64,000 nucleotides of DNA from Odiellus spinosus. Its lineage: Eukaryota; Arthropoda; Arachnida; Opiliones; Phalangiidae. Location of the stretch: positions 23,448,200 through 23,512,199 of the forward strand of contig OY987231.1 in NCBI GenBank assembly GCA_963920705.1. The letters are read 5' to 3'. The notes below the pieces were generated by a model. The model saw only the letters and a program-made list of their open reading frames with translations, was not told the origin of the DNA and searched no databases. Shown in pieces: positions 23,345-36,700 of this stretch; the stretch's first letter is position 1, and every line of letters starts with the position of its first letter. The position numbers and the translations under genes are program-made.

Positions 23345-25075
23345 CTATTTTTTGTCATCTACGGATGTATTATACATTTTATTAAAATCAAACTCTGATT
23401 GTTCGAACGAAGAATGAGGTCGAAGATCTCGAAACTTTCCGATACGATTTCTTTCTTTCCATAAATCCGCTTTTTGCCACGAAGCTAAACCAGGAGGATT
23501 CTTGTAAATGTTTGGATATTCGGACATCGGGGCTTCTTCTTCCAAAGGATTAATCATTCGCAAACGTTTCAATAAGACTTCTTTTCTAATATCTTGAATT
23601 TCTCGATAACGATCTAAATATCTAATTAATCGTAACCGAAATTAGTATAAAAATGTTAAATTAACATCGAAGAATAATTAAATTACTTGTTAAAGGATTT
23701 TCCTTCCGGATATTTAACTTGGGAAGCCAAATATTCTTCTTCTTGAATATATTCGTAAACTGGGACGTTCATTTCGAGTTTCTCGTGGAAAAAATCTACT
23801 AAACTATCGTCCCAAACTGATTGGAAAAAAGCTAAACCAGCCGGTGTCAACGATTCTTGATATTTTTTATAAAAAGTTAAAGTTTCAAACGTTCTTGATT
23901 CCAAATTATATCTAATAATTTAAATTTAATTTATCTTCAAAGAATTAACAATTTTTAAATAAAATTTTGGAACTTACTCGTGCGTTGGTCTTGGAAAATC
24001 AGAATAATCTATTATTTTATCCTGTTTGTACAAAACAAAAATCATTCTTTGATATCCACTACCTTTAACCGGGATTGGTTGAAGATACGGAGCAATAACT
24101 TCACCGGATTTTAAGTCGTTCCCTTTAATATTTCCACTAAAATTAATTTAAAAATTATTTTCTTCTTGAAAATATTTTACTAAAATAATCAAAATAATTA
24201 CATGAACCAGTGAATATACTCGGCATTATCTTGAGATAAATGGCCATCAGGATTTGATAAGATTAGTGTCCATAATTCATTTGGATTTGATTCAAATTCA
24301 ACGTTAGGCGCTGTCGAGGCCTATTTTAAAGGTTTGTTAATTTGTAATCAAAATTTATTGAAAAAATTTACCTCATTTGGTAATATTATGTTGCCTCTAT
24401 GAACAGGAGTGACTGTTTCTTCATCATAGTCAAAATAAATATCCAACATAACTTTGGGAGTAAATATTCCATGCCCAAAAAGATCGTGAAATATTCCAAA
24501 ATGTTGAGCTACATTTCGGATATGCTCTCCTTTCTTCCATTCTTTTTTAACTTCATCCAAATTAACCTTCACTAAATCAATCAAACAAATATTTAATTTG
24601 AAATACCTTCAAAGGAACCAAGGAAAATTTAATATTGACTTACAACCAAGTGTCTTTGACTCTGGGCTTTTCTTTAATTCCGCTTTGATTTTGCGATGTT
24701 CCTTTTGTTCTTTTATTTTATTTACGCGTGAAGATGGTAGTCCTATATTGACCAAGGACTCTATCTTAATTATTTCAGGGTCTTTAGTGTTTAATTCTGA
24801 AATTAATTTTAAATTTCAGAGCATTAATCATGGATGTATCATTTGTTTACAATGACTTATAGCCCAGCAGTTATTTCTAAGCCTTGAACGTCATAGAAGC
24901 CAATTTTAAATACTCATTTATAGTCATATTTACCTATTAACCTTTGTTCTAAACTTTTGGTTTCGTCTAAAGGTAAGAGATTTCTTGTTCGTAAACATCT
25001 AGATACATTTAAATACGATTTATTTATATTAATAATTGTAGAAATCAACGACTTGGACGTTAACCCTAACGCCAT
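23345..25075 (-). CDS. mRpL38: Mitochondrial large ribosomal subunit protein mL38
   Basis: A component of the mitochondrial 39S subunit, built around a PEBP-like fold. Seven exons (25,075-24,934; 24,796-24,644; 24,571-24,372; 24,320-24,202; 24,136-23,978; 23,911-23,687; 23,621-23,345) total 1,275 nt and 424 residues, with all phases consistent. The N-terminus is uncharged to basic, as expected for import. Family landmarks read through exon joins: FGIFHDLFG, a PVHRGN segment, LWTLILSNPDGHL, EYIHWFIGNIKG, GYQRMIFVLYKQD and the C-terminal LTFYKKYQESLTPAGLAFFQ and VWDDS. Introns are 50-137 bp. Length is slightly above the human protein (about 380) because of an extended tail. The ATG at 25,075 is the first in frame. 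Confidence 0.95.
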
Positions 25076-25509
25076 TATGGACTTTTTAATTAGCAGACGA
25101 TAGTTTCATCCTGGCATTTTACTCCCATCTAGTAGAGAGGTATTTCCCGCGAAATTTTAAATACTAGTAAAGGCTTTTTTCAACTTCTATTTTAAATTTT
25201 ATACTTATTAGTTAAGTTAACTAGTTTTAAGTGACTTTCAATTAATTTTAAAGGTTAAAAAATGTTAAATTACGTATTTTCTCCTTGTATAGGCCTAAAT
25301 AATTATTAAAATTAAGTAAATAATTCAAAACGTGTGTCAAAGGTTAAATATTTTACTCCATATATTGAAAATAAGGTTATAATCGCATTAACAAGGCGTA
25401 TATATTATTTTAAATGAGATATTTGGGATATTAAGGCACACATTGGCACATCACGATAATTTTTTTTTCCTTTAGACGAATTTTGCTGTCAATCACGTGT
25501 CATAATCAC

Positions 25510-25725
25510 TCAAGCGAAAAGAGACTCTCCAGCCATCATTTTCCGGGTACAAGTCAATGGTAACTGCGTCAACCGAAGTAATAGGTCCACCAAACCACTA
25601 CATCCGTCGCAACAAGCGGCCAAAGGACACAGCAAAACGTAGAACCAAGCGACGAAGAAACCAATTGGATAGGCTATGAAGATTAACACCGCCAACCAAA
25701 ACACGAACCAAATACATTTGCACAT
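25510..25725 (-). CDS. Cys-rich membrane microprotein, 71 residues, family unknown
   Basis: A single-exon frame starts at the ATG at 25,725 (MCKCIWFVFW). The frame is open four codons further, but without an ATG. A long hydrophobic stretch (about residues 5-35) contains one Pro-Ile-Gly break and could span the membrane once or form a hairpin. It is followed by a Cys cluster (LAACCDGC, 37-44), a Leu-rich amphipathic helix and the tail LTCTRKMMAGESLFA. The high density of Cys, Trp and Gly codons in this AT-rich region argues for selection. Upstream on the same strand there is a possible 5' UTR intron (donor TTG|GTAAGT near 26,057, acceptor near 26,000). A 20-codon upstream frame (MRPNFLGCFS) begins near 25,873. 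I believe it is a real gene but cannot name it. Confidence 0.65.
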   Translation of the reverse strand: MCKCIWFVFWLAVLIFIAYPIGFFVAWFYVLLCPLAACCDGCSGLVDLLLRLTQLPLTCTRKMMAGESLFA

Positions 25726-26689
25726 TTTGACGTACAAAATTGGGGCTTTTAAACTATTTAAATGACAATTAGTACGACACGATTAACAATCGACGTTATC
25801 GTCTTCTTTAACAACTTTCTTTTCGAGGGCGTTGTCTTCTTGAAAAACATCCAAGAAAGTTTGGCCTCATTTAAAATCAACGACTCACGAGTGCGATTAC
25901 GTATGTACTAGGCATATATCCTTAAAACACCCACACTGGTTTGGCAACTCGAAAAACGCCTCAGCGAAAACGAAATTCCTTGGAACTTGTATCGCTCTAA
26001 AATATACCAAAGTTAGGCTTAAAATTGACGCGAGATACAAATTAAGACGACTTACCAACTGCACTCACGCGAAGACACGTTCTAACTATTTTCAAACCAA
26101 AAGGAATAGAATTAATCCTAAAAATAACCCTAATATACCCCCTACACAGCTGTTTAAATAAGATAGAGGTAAAAACCAGGAGGGGGACTTTGTTGGGGGT
26201 AAAATTATAATTTATTTCCGGAAGTCAAGCGTAAAATAATATACAAGGAGGTCACACTTTTGTGACGATTAAGTAATTATGTTTTCAAAACGAATCGACT
26301 TGTGAAATTAAACATTACCTGGTTTTCCTATTAATATAATTGCCCCTTTCCTGCCCTGCTCAAATTTTGGGAAACACGAAATATATACTCATTAATTATT
26401 TAGGATAAATAATATTTAAATTAAACACCAGTTTTAGAGCCCCTTTAAAGTCTCCTTTCGTGCTTAGCAGACGACGTTGACCTTAATTGTACAGTCAAAG
26501 CTAGTGTGCATAAATGAAGATGATTTTAAAGGGGCAAATTCTAGAGCAGATAGCCCCTTTAAGGCGAAATAATTTTTCCCACCAGATTTTGATACATAAA
26601 TTAAAAATCTAATTGTAAGATGATAAAGGCCTAATGAAGGTACGAAACAAAAATGTATAAAATATAACAATGTTTTGCCAAAAATGTAC
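25726..26689. other. Upstream region of the microprotein gene; otherwise empty
   Basis: Contains the probable 5' UTR, with one intron, of the 71-residue gene and the 3' flank of RBM39. The minus-strand frame 26,464-26,670 has no supporting feature. Confidence 0.4.
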
Positions 26690-26695
26690 TTTATT
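26690..26695 (-). promoter_or_regulatory. Candidate polyadenylation signal for RBM39
   Basis: AATAAA on the minus strand, about 545 nt after the RBM39 stop. It is the clearest signal, but the long 3' UTR is inferred. Confidence 0.4.
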
Positions 26696-27238
26696 TTGAG
26701 ACATGACAGATTGTATTTACAGCGTAATTTTTATTTGACCTTTGTCCCCGTAATTTTTTAAAATATACAAAAAAAACAGTGACTATGTAATAATCATTTC
26801 TTTTTGCATTTTAAATTTAAATGAGCAAAATTAATGTTCCCTTTGAAATTAAAGTACTGAAAAAGTTAACGAGAGTAATAAATGGGTCGATTCCTCCCTC
26901 AGGGTCTGAAGAACGCAAAATACAACCAGTCTTAGTATTTTTCTTTTTTTTTTTTTTTGGGGGTTTAATGTTTAAATGTTAATTTTTTTTTGAGCGCTTT
27001 ACGTGTATTATGAAAACAACAAAAAAAAGTGTGGTGTGTGTATGATATCGCGCGTAATCATTAATGGGTTTTGGTTTCTTTTGCTAAATATTTTTTTTTT
27101 TTACGTAGACACTCTTACATATATATTTTTTTTTTATAAAATCTCCACGGATGTTTTTTTCTAAACGTTAGAGTGATATTTCTTATTATTAGTAATCTAA
27201 TAAGGTAATTATTTTATGATTTAAAAAAATATTACGAA

Positions 27239-30200
27239 TTACAACGCGGTTGACACGGTCGCAGTGTCAGGGAACAAACTGTGATAGTTGATGACTGGAA
27301 CGTACGCAGCCGTTATTACGCGACCTGAAAATAACAGTTTTTCTTTAATATTTTTGAGAGATTTTTCTTAAATTTTCAGATTTTAAAAAGATTTAATGAT
27401 TTAAGGAATGTTTTTTGGGAGGAAAGGATTTTAAGGTTGAGATTTGTAGGATGTTCAAAGATAGACTGAGATTTTGAATAAGTAAAGATTTTTAGGAAAG
27501 ATTTGAGATTTTGAAGAATTTATAATTTATAGGAAAAATTTTGAAGAATTGGATTTTATAGAAAAGATTTTGAAGAATTTATGATTTTAAAGGAAAGATT
27601 TTGAAGAATTTATGATTTTAAAGGAAATATTTTGAAGAATTTATGATTTTCTAGGAAAGATTTTGAAGAATTTAAGACTTTATAAGAAATATTTTTAAGA
27701 ATTTAAGATTTTCTAGGAAAGATTTTGGAGAATCGAGCATTTAAAGATATGAGGATGAGAGTTTGACGATTGAGGAGGAAATAGGTTGATGATTTCTAGA
27801 TTGAGCTTACCAGCAAACCATCTTCCGTGTAAAGCATTAACGGAGGCAACGGCAGCGGCGATAGTGGGACATTTAACGTAGACATTTCCCTGAGGAGAGT
27901 TTTTGTCAACATAGGCGTGTAAAGCCCCTCCGTGTTTACGACATTCTTCGATGACGTCATTGCGAATCTCTTCATCCCATAAAGGATTGTTTTCTTTCCT
28001 GCGAATGAAAACAAATGATTAAATTAAAGAGTTAAGGGAAGGGACTAAAAGGAATAAAATCAGGGAGAGCGTCTTACGTGGCAGCGTCGAACATATTTGC
28101 CAACATGAAACATTGCGTAGCGATAGGTGGCGCTGTAGAGTTAATTGATCCGGGTAAACCTCCGGGAGTCATTTGCAGGGCCGTCACTGCAGCTTGAGGC
28201 AGTTGAAAGCCGGTACCTATAAACCCCAAAAAAGGAATCTTTATTATTAATCCAAATTAAAATTTCTCGTACCACTTTCCCCGTAGCGTCAAGCATCTCC
28301 CCCTTTTTCCCGCGTACAACCCGGTTTAAAAGGATTTCTTACCTTCTGCGAGCTTGGCCATTAACTGTAACCTTCCAGTGGCGCCTAGGTCTATACCGGT
28401 ACGGTCTAGTTCGTCACTGTCTAAGAAGGAAGGGCCTTGCATTAATTCAGCCCTCTCAGTTACGTGGCCAACCTTCATGGGTCGCCCGGCTAATTCAAAT
28501 CCGTCAAGCTGTTCCAGGGCTTTCTTAGCGTCTTCAGCGTCGTGAAACTAATACAATAAAAAGAAAACACTTCTTAACTCAATTTAACAGTTTTTAATTA
28601 AAATAGATTACCGTTATGAAGCCGTAACCCTTGGAACGTCCTGTTTCCAAATCTCTCGTTAGTTCTATATGATCAATCTTAAAAAAAGAAAGAAAAATTG
28701 ATTAGGCTTAATACTACTAGCTCTAAGCCTAACTTATAATCAATCAGGCTTAGCTCTATATCAAATTAACAATCAATTAGGCTTAACTCTAAGCCTAACT
28801 AATAATCAATTAGGCTTAACTCTAAGCCTAACTAATAATCAATTAGGCTTAACTCTAAGCCTAACTAATAGTCAATTAGGCATAACTCTAAGCCTAACTA
28901 ATAATCAATTAGGCTTAACTCTAAGCCTAACTAATAATTAATTAATCAGGCTCACTTACACTGATTAATAATTAACGATGAGAAAACTCCAGGGACTTAC
29001 TTTTCCAAATGGTTCGAAAATTCCCCTCAACATTTCTTCCGTAATATTAAAATGTAACGATCCGACGTAGAGTCTCATGGGGCCAATCAATCCTTTGGAA
29101 ATAATGCTAACTGTGGCCGCCGCTCGATTCTTCTCGGCTTGCGTCGGTTGAACGATGATGGGAACTCCCAATAATTTTTGATTGTTTAACCCCAACGCCT
29201 AAAAATCACGAAACGAAACAAAAGTTCAATATAAAATGATGCCGAATAAAGTTAAATTTCAGTATTTTACCAGAGCTACTGATTCAACTGCAGCGAATTC
29301 AACATAGGCGATTCCTTTTGAACGTCTAGTTTTGTTGTCCATAATTAAACGAACGTCTTTTACCTAAGAAATTAAACAAAAACGTTAATTAAGGGTTTAA
29401 TAAACGTTAAAAGAGGAATATTTACTTTTCCAACTGACGAAAAGAATTCTTCTAAGTCTCTGGGACGAACTCTTTGCGACAATTGCATACAAAAGATTGT
29501 TCGGGCGTCCCTTTCCTCTGGGGAAAGATCTTCCGGACGAGCTCTAATGGGACTTTTAGAGAAAGAACGTCGTCGACGAGCAGAAATATCTCGTCTGGGA
29601 GGAAAAGGGATCGGAGGAGATCGACTTTTTCGTTCCCCTCTGCTTCTCGATCTTCTTTCCCGACTGCGATGACGACTGAAATTTTGAAATTAACAGTTAA
29701 CCGGTCAATTGAAGGCTGAAATTAAGGGTGGCAAAATAATTACCCGTGTGTTCCGTGATGTCTATGATGACTGGAGTGTCCTTTATCGCGTCCTCGGCTG
29801 CGACTTCTTTTACGTTCGCGTCCGCGACTACGACTTCTCCTCCTTTCTCGGGGGCTGCGACTCCTGCGTTCTCGACTTCGACTCCTTTCCCGGCTGCGAC
29901 TCCTTTTCTTTTTCTTTCCGCTACCGGAATCCCTACCCCTGGAAAAAATAAACCACCGGTGTTAAAATTGAAGGGATAAAGTAGGTAAGCGCTATTTTTG
30001 AAAGATTAAGACATTAGCGTTACCTTCTGTTTTCTTTGTTGGCATTGGGTCCCTCTTGACTCCGGTTGCTAGCTTCATCCTATCGATATAGTCGAAAAAC
30101 AGGATAATGACGTATACGTCCACAGACCAGTTTACGTAGTTCGATCATTTTTTGGGATTTTCAACAATATTTTAAGGATTTTAAGAGGAGAGAGGCGATA

Positions 30201-32612
30201 GGAGATCAGGAAAAAATGTGCGGGGACAACGTGGGAAGAAAAAAACCAAAAGAGGAGGAAAAAACAAAACTAAACGTTAATTAAAGACGTACTTTCAATC
30301 GGTTACCAATTTTTTTTATGCTTTTTAGATTTGCGCGACAATTTTGGTTTTGGTATTTGTCAGTGGTTTTTTTTATTCAATATTGGCTGCAAAGAGAGAG
30401 GACTTTTTGCGACTTAACGCGCTCAATGGTCATCCATTTTTATTTTTAGAGCTGCGTGTGTGCGAGGATTACTCTGCAAAGATGTCCAAAAAGGGCGGAT
30501 AAGGTTTCAAAGTTCCCAATAAAAAAAATCAACTTTCCACAAACTTCCCTACCTTACAAAATAGACAATTTCGAGCGAGTTATCATCGCGAACAACGGTA
30601 ATAAAGCGGATTGAACGCTCAATTACAATGAAATTTCACGTTTTGGGGGCTAAACAAAGTGACCTCTGGGAAAAATGTCAATTTATTTGATAGAAAGAGA
30701 CCTAGGCCTTTTAAAAGCTCAAAAGAAACCGCATCAAAACTCTTAAGCAGTTGAAAATTAATGACATTGCGGGTTAAGTATAAATATACAGAGAATATAA
30801 GAAATGTTTTTGATTCAACTTGACCCTGGTAAATATTTGGTGTAGTAAAATCTCGTTATAAGAAAATTCTGAGGCTTTCTATCCCTAATTTCATTATATC
30901 ACGGTAATAAAGCGTTCAACCCCTTTAGTGTTCATATTTTTATTCAAAACCAAACTCTTAAATATGAAAAAAGGGGGAATATGAAGAGTCTCTGCTTTGA
31001 AATTGTCTATTTAAGACGCAACCACCATTATTTCGGGTCAATATAAACGACGGTAAAAGAGGTTGTGTGCGTTGGAGGTACTACCCTTTGGCTGGTCGCA
31101 CCAACGCAAAGCGAATTGACTCGACCCTCGTCAAAGTTTCGAAAATCTTTACGTTGCTTTTATCATAATAATTCTGGTTCACTAGGAGTAGAAATTAGCA
31201 TATACTAATCCGCAATTTCACCCGCTAATTTTCTTAAGAATTTAACTAGTCAGAGATACCAATTTAATCAACCATTTTTTAGATTAAAAATCAATTTCTC
31301 CTTTTCACGATTAAATTTGGCCATCGTTAATAAATTAATTTAAGTGGACTGGTATCTCTAATAGTTAAAAACATTTTTTTGGCTTAAAATTTGGACAATA
31401 CTATAAACCTTTTGTTTGCGGGAGATATCGGAACAGTATTAAAGCCAAAAAAGGCGCAAAATTAAATATTTCCCGGGCTAGAATTTTCCATTTTTGGTTT
31501 TTTCGGACAACCTGCGCGCGATAAAACACACGTTAAACCCAAAAATCGATTGGTTTTTTTAAGATTGGGAAAAATCTAGGAAAGGTTCTTGTTTTGCGTT
31601 AAAAATAAATGTTAAGTCCCCAGAACCTCTTGGAATTCTTTGCTTCCACGAGCCGTCACGCAATCACGTTGGGCCGTCAGCCGTTTTCCGAGCAAACCCT
31701 GACAAGAGACGGGAATGGTACCATTTCAGAGACAGAGCCATATTTTGCGCGATTCCCCGAGAAATCCCATAATTAATAAACCACCACGCGTCCAAGAAAT
31801 TAACATTGTTACGTAAGCCTCAATTTACTAACGCTAAAAACCCCTTAAAAACTTTATTAAGTTTCCTTTCTACAGATTTTCGAGAGGAAAACGAGTTAAT
31901 TCTATCATTTCTACAGACTTTGGAAAACCTCTAAAGGTTTTAAGGGGATTATTTCTAACAGAGAAAGGGTAATTTAATTTAAAACTGATTAAAAAAATAA
32001 GTCTCGTGATAAGTCGCGATAAAGGGAAATTTAATATTATTTAGAAATGAGAATAATTACGTAAAAAATAAAGGGTAAATATTCCAAACATTAGAAGTAA
32101 TAAACTGGGAATCTTTTAATCACCGCGACGAATCACAAAACCTTTCCTGATCAAAATGTGTCAAAAACTTAAAAACAAAACAACCCTGATTACAATTATA
32201 AGATACTTTCAAATTAGGATGCTATTTGGTCTTGAAAATATATTATAAAACAAAATCTAGACTAATTTTTGTTTCTTATATGTTTGGATATAACTTTTTT
32301 CGTTCCGTAGTTCCCCAAACTACTACCTTTGCACAGTGTTCCAATTGGTACAGAAAGGAGAGGGTCACGTCTATGTAGAGTCTACAAGACAAAGTAGGAG
32401 TTTCGTGAGTCTACGATATTCAACGGCCAATATTTTTACATCATTATTCAACTTTCATAAAACAACAGTCGAGGCTCTAACCGACATTCGATATACCAAG
32501 TGTTTCGACCAAAAAGAACTAAAGCGATAAAAAAATAAAGCGAAATAATCAACATTACCCCTTTCCTGAACGGAGCCTCCAAAAGATCTTCAACGTCAAA
32601 GTCGTCAGCCAT
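27239..32612 (-). CDS. RBM39: RNA-binding protein 39 / Caper, SR-like splicing factor
   Basis: A nuclear U2AF-like splicing regulator and coactivator. Eleven coding exons (32,612-32,559; 30,079-30,024; 29,938-29,744; 29,675-29,426; 29,363-29,271; 29,198-29,001; 28,677-28,612; 28,547-28,343; 28,216-28,078; 27,998-27,811; 27,324-27,239) total 1,530 nt and 509 residues, near the human 530. Order: an acidic start (MADDFDVEDLLEAPF); an Arg/Ser-rich region (about 40-150); RRM1 from about 158 (TIFCMQLSQRVRPRDLEEFF); RRM2 from about 256 (MRLYVGSLHFNITEEMLRG); then the conserved linker SFLDSDELDRTGIDLG; and a C-terminal U2AF-homology motif domain (about 400-500) with the Arg-Trp-Phe loop (HGRWFAG). 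Intron 1 is 2.5 kb, large enough for unrecognised regulatory exons. Two introns hold tandem arrays. Confidence 0.97.
27470..27735. repeat. About 31-bp degenerate tandem array in RBM39 intron 10
   Basis: Roughly eight copies of AGGAAAGATTTTGAAGAATT followed by TATGATTTTAA, of variable length. They lie between the last two coding exons. Confidence 0.85.
28727..28950. repeat. 33-bp tandem array with palindromic core in RBM39 intron 6
   Basis: Six or so copies of CAATTAGGCTTAACTCTAAG plus CCTAACTAATAAT. The core AGGCTTAACTCTAAGCCT is itself a near-palindrome. Confidence 0.9.
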
Positions 32613-32681
32613 CGTTATCTGCGTTAATCAATTAAAATTAAAGTAAACTTTATCATAAACCACTAAAAGGGTGATATCATT

Positions 32682-32860
32682 ATGGCAGAGTTATCGGAAA
32701 TAAGGTAAGTCATTATGTGAAAAAGTTTTTAAGTAAGCCTAGCTAATATTTGTACAGAGAACATAGACAAATTACGACCTTCAAAAAATTTAGAAGAGAA
32801 ACAAAAAAAAAAAAAATCAATGAAAAATTTCCTTTACAATCAAAAATACATCTACATTAG
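32682..32860 (+). CDS. Low-confidence spliced ORF divergent from RBM39
   Basis: Exon 1 (32,682-32,704) starts ATGGCAGAGTTATCGG, encodes MAELSEI and ends at a consensus donor AG|GTAAGT. An acceptor TTGTACAG at 32,757 joins in frame to a 34-codon stretch ending at TAG (32,860), for about 41 residues. Exon 2 contains a 14-base A run and is Lys-rich, which suggests non-coding sequence. Exon 1, only 69 bp from the RBM39 start codon, is the more believable part, and the true second exon may be elsewhere. Confidence 0.22.
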
Positions 32861-33754
32861 AGAACTGATACACCACCAGCCCCCCTCCCCGCCCTTATTT
32901 TATAGGTTTTGAGTTACTAAGGTAACTCGCCAGGCAATAATTAGGCTTAGCTTCAATACTAAAATTAGTGCTTAAATATTAATCAATTACTCACTTTTTG
33001 GTCGATTTTAAACGCTTATAAGAATGCGCTTTAGATTAACAAGAAGGGATTCCGGTATAATACACTTTTTTAGTCAAATTTGTAATCCAAATATATAACC
33101 GCGCGAGACAATCCGCAAAATAAACTCATTACTCACGATTTCTACCAATTTCTAGTTTTCTACGGGGTCTACAATGTGAAATCAGAGAGGTTAGGGGAGA
33201 AGGGTAGCTTTATTCGGGTTGAGACAGGAGCTTAAAAAATATCTCCGTTTGGGGAGATTGCGTATCTTGATTCTAGACCCACTTTATAAAAATAATGCTT
33301 AATGCTCTGCCTCGTCCAAAAGAATATAAAACTTGCTCTCAGAGTAATTTCTCTTGCCCCCAGTGGAATTCTCTATTAATTTACGTTTTTGCTCGTTATC
33401 AACTGAAGCCAAGAGTAATTACGCTTTCAGTGAGATTCATTGTTAGCGGAGCAGTTCCATGGGCTACTAGATTACCAAGAAATTTAATTATTTATTTATA
33501 AATAAACTTTGAAAAAAATTGGTGTCTACCGAACGCGGCCAAAAAACCAAACTTTTAAGAGTATATCCACTAAGGGAAAATCTTTATTTCCCTTCCTGAT
33601 TGAAATCGTTTCGCGCCCCGCCTTTATCGCAATGGCCGACATTTTCTTTGATTGAGCAGACAATGTTTATAGTTTTAGAGCACGCTATTGGCTAAAATCA
33701 TTTGGAAAAAGAGAGACATTTACGCGGTGGAGAGCCTATCATAGGATGAGTCAA
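32861..33754. other. Intergenic, no gene assigned
   Basis: A C-rich run occurs near 32,880-32,895. The plus frame 33,295-33,501 has no recognised similarity. Confidence 0.45.
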
Positions 33755-36700
33755 TAAGTTCCAGATTCGAAACTTTATTTTTGACATTTTCGAACTCGGC
33801 GAAAATCACAAAATTTCATTCTTCCTTTTTTCGTTTTTTCGTTTTTTTGAAAATGGCCAAAAATAAAGTTTCGAATCTGGAACTTTTTTTGATGGATTTC
33901 GGTTGATTTTGGGGTCCTATTTCCATTAAAGCGAGTTGAGACCGATCAGTTCATTAGTTTTGTCAAAAAAAAATATTTAAAATCAGATTTCGCCATGTTA
34001 ATAACTTAATCTCCTTAGGGCCAACAATTAATGTTTTATTTGAATTATTTGGTTGATTTTAACCGGGTTTTTTCTCGTTAAAAGACACTTAAACGACGTA
34101 ATTATAATTTGCGTAACTAATTACTAGGAAAAAAACCCGGTCAGAATGAATTAGATACTCAAAATAATACATTACCCGCGCCCTATGGGTTTTTTATAAT
34201 GGGGAATCTGGATTTTAAATATTTTATTTTGACAAAACTAATGAACTGATCGGTCTCAACTCGCTTTAATGGAAATAGGACCTCAAAACCAAGCGAAATC
34301 CACCAAAAAAAGTTCCAGATTCGAAACTTTATTTTTGACATTTTCGAACTCTGCGAAAATCACAAAATTTCATTCTTCCTTTTTTCGTTTTTTTGAAAAT
34401 GGGCAAAAATAAAGTTTCGAATCTGGAACTTTTTTTGATGGATTTCGGTTGATTTTGGGGTCCTATTTCCATTAAAGCGAGTTGAGACCGATCAGTTCAT
34501 TAGTTTTGTCAAAATAAAATATTTAAAATCTGATTTCGCCATGTTAATCTCCATAGGGCCAACAATTAATGTTTTATTTGAATTATTTGGTTGATTTTAA
34601 CCGGGTTTTTTCTCGTTAAAAGACACTTAAACGACGTAATTATAATTTGCGTAACTAATTAATAGGAAAAAATCCCGGTCAGAATGAATTAGATACTCAA
34701 AATAATACATTATCCGCGCCCTATGGGTTTTTATAATGGGGAATCTGGATTTTAAATATTTTATTTTGACAAAACTAATGAACTGATCGGTCTCAACTGG
34801 CTTTAATGGCAATAGGACCCCAAAATCAACCGAAATCCATCAAAAAAAGTTCCAGATTCGAAACTTTATTTTTGACATTTTCGAACTCGGCGAAAATCAC
34901 AAAATTTCATTCTTCCTTTTTTGGTTTTTTCGTTTTTTTGAAAATGGCCAAAAATAAAGTTTCGAATGTGGAACTTTTTTTGGTGGATTTCGGTTGGTTT
35001 TGGGGTCCTATTTCCATTAAAGCGAGTTGAGACCGATCCGTTAATTAGTTTTGTCAAAAGTAAATATTTAAAATCAGATTTCGCCATGTTATTCTCCATA
35101 GGTCACCAATTAATGTTTTATTTGAATTATTTGGTTTATTGTAACCGGGTTTTTTCTCGTTAAAAGACACTTAAACGACGTAATTATAATTTGCGTAACT
35201 AATTACTAGGAAAAAACCCGGTCAGAATGAATTAGATACGCAAAATAATACATTATCCGCGCCCTATGGGTTTTTATAATGGGGAATCTGGATTTTAAAT
35301 ATTTTATTTTGACAAAACTAATGAACTGATCGGTCTCAACTCGCTTTAATGGAAATAGGACCTCAAAACCAACCGAAATCCATCAAAAAAAGTTCCGGAT
35401 TCGAAACTTTATTTTTGGCCATTTTCAAAAAAACGAAAAAACCAAAAAAGGGAGAGTTAAATTTTGAGATTTTCGCCGAGTTCGAAAATGTCAAAAATAA
35501 AGTTTCGAATCTGGAACTTTTTTTGATGGATTTCGTTTGATTTTGGGGTCCTATTTCCATTAATGCCAGTTGAGACCGATCAGTTCATTAGTTTTGTCAA
35601 AATAAAATATTTAAAATCCAGATTCCCCATTATAAAAACCCATAGGGCGCGGATAATGTATTATTTTGAGTATCTAATTCATTCTGACCGGGTTTTTTTC
35701 CTAGTAATTAGTTACGCAAATTATAATTACGTCGTTTAAGTGTCTTTTAACGAGAAAAAATCCGGTTAAAATCAACCAAATAATTCAAATAAAACTTTAA
35801 TTGATGGCCCTATGGAGATTAACATGGCGAAGTCTGATTTTAAATAATTTTTTTTTGACAAAACTAATGAACTGATCGGTCTCAACTCGCTTTAATGGAA
35901 ATAGGACCCCAAAATCAACCGAAATCCATCAAAAAAAGTTCCAGATTCGAAACTTTATTTTTGGCCATTTTCAAAAAAACGAAAAAACGAAAAAAGGAAG
36001 AATGAAATTTTGTGATTTTCGCCGAGTTCGAAAATGTCAAAAATAAAGTTTCGAATCCGGAACTTTTTTTGATGGATTTCGGTTGGTTTTGAGGTCCTAT
36101 TTCCATTAAAGCGAGTTGAGACCGATCAGTTCATTAGTTTTGTCAAAATAAAATATTTAAAATCCAGATTCCCCATTATAAAAACCCATAGGGCGCGGAT
36201 AATGTATTATTTTGAGTATCTAATTCATTCTGACCGGGTTTTTTCCTAGTAATTAGTTACGCAAATTATAATTACGTCGTTTAAGTGTCTTTTAACGAGA
36301 AAAAATCTGGTTAAAATCAACCAAATAATTCAAATAAAACTTTAATTGTTGGCCCTATGGAGATTAACATGGCGAAGTCTGATTTTAAATATTTTTTTTT
36401 GACAAAACTAATGAACTGATCGGTCTCAACTCGCTTTAATGGAAATAGGACCCCAAAATCAACCGAAATCCATCAAAAAAAGTTCCAGATTCGAAACTTT
36501 ATTTTTGGCCATTTTCAAAAAAACGAAAAAACGAAAAAAAGGAAGAATGAAATTTTGTGATTTTCGCCGAATTCGAAAATGTCAAAAATAAAGTTTTGAA
36601 TCCGGAACTTTTTTTTGCTGGTTTTATGTTGGTTTTGGGGTCCTATTTCCATTAAAGGGAGTTCAGACCGATCAGTTCATTTATTTTTGTCAAAATAAAA

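Noticed and set aside
25726..25737. Upstream non-ATG start for the microprotein
   Set aside because: The codon there is TTG; the first ATG is at 25,725.
29474..29979. Three plus-strand frames
   Set aside because: Antisense to RBM39 exons 3 and 4 (the Arg/Ser region).
34806..36106. Several frames starting MEIGPQNQPKSIKKSS on both strands
   Set aside because: They are the palindromic repeat unit read in either direction.
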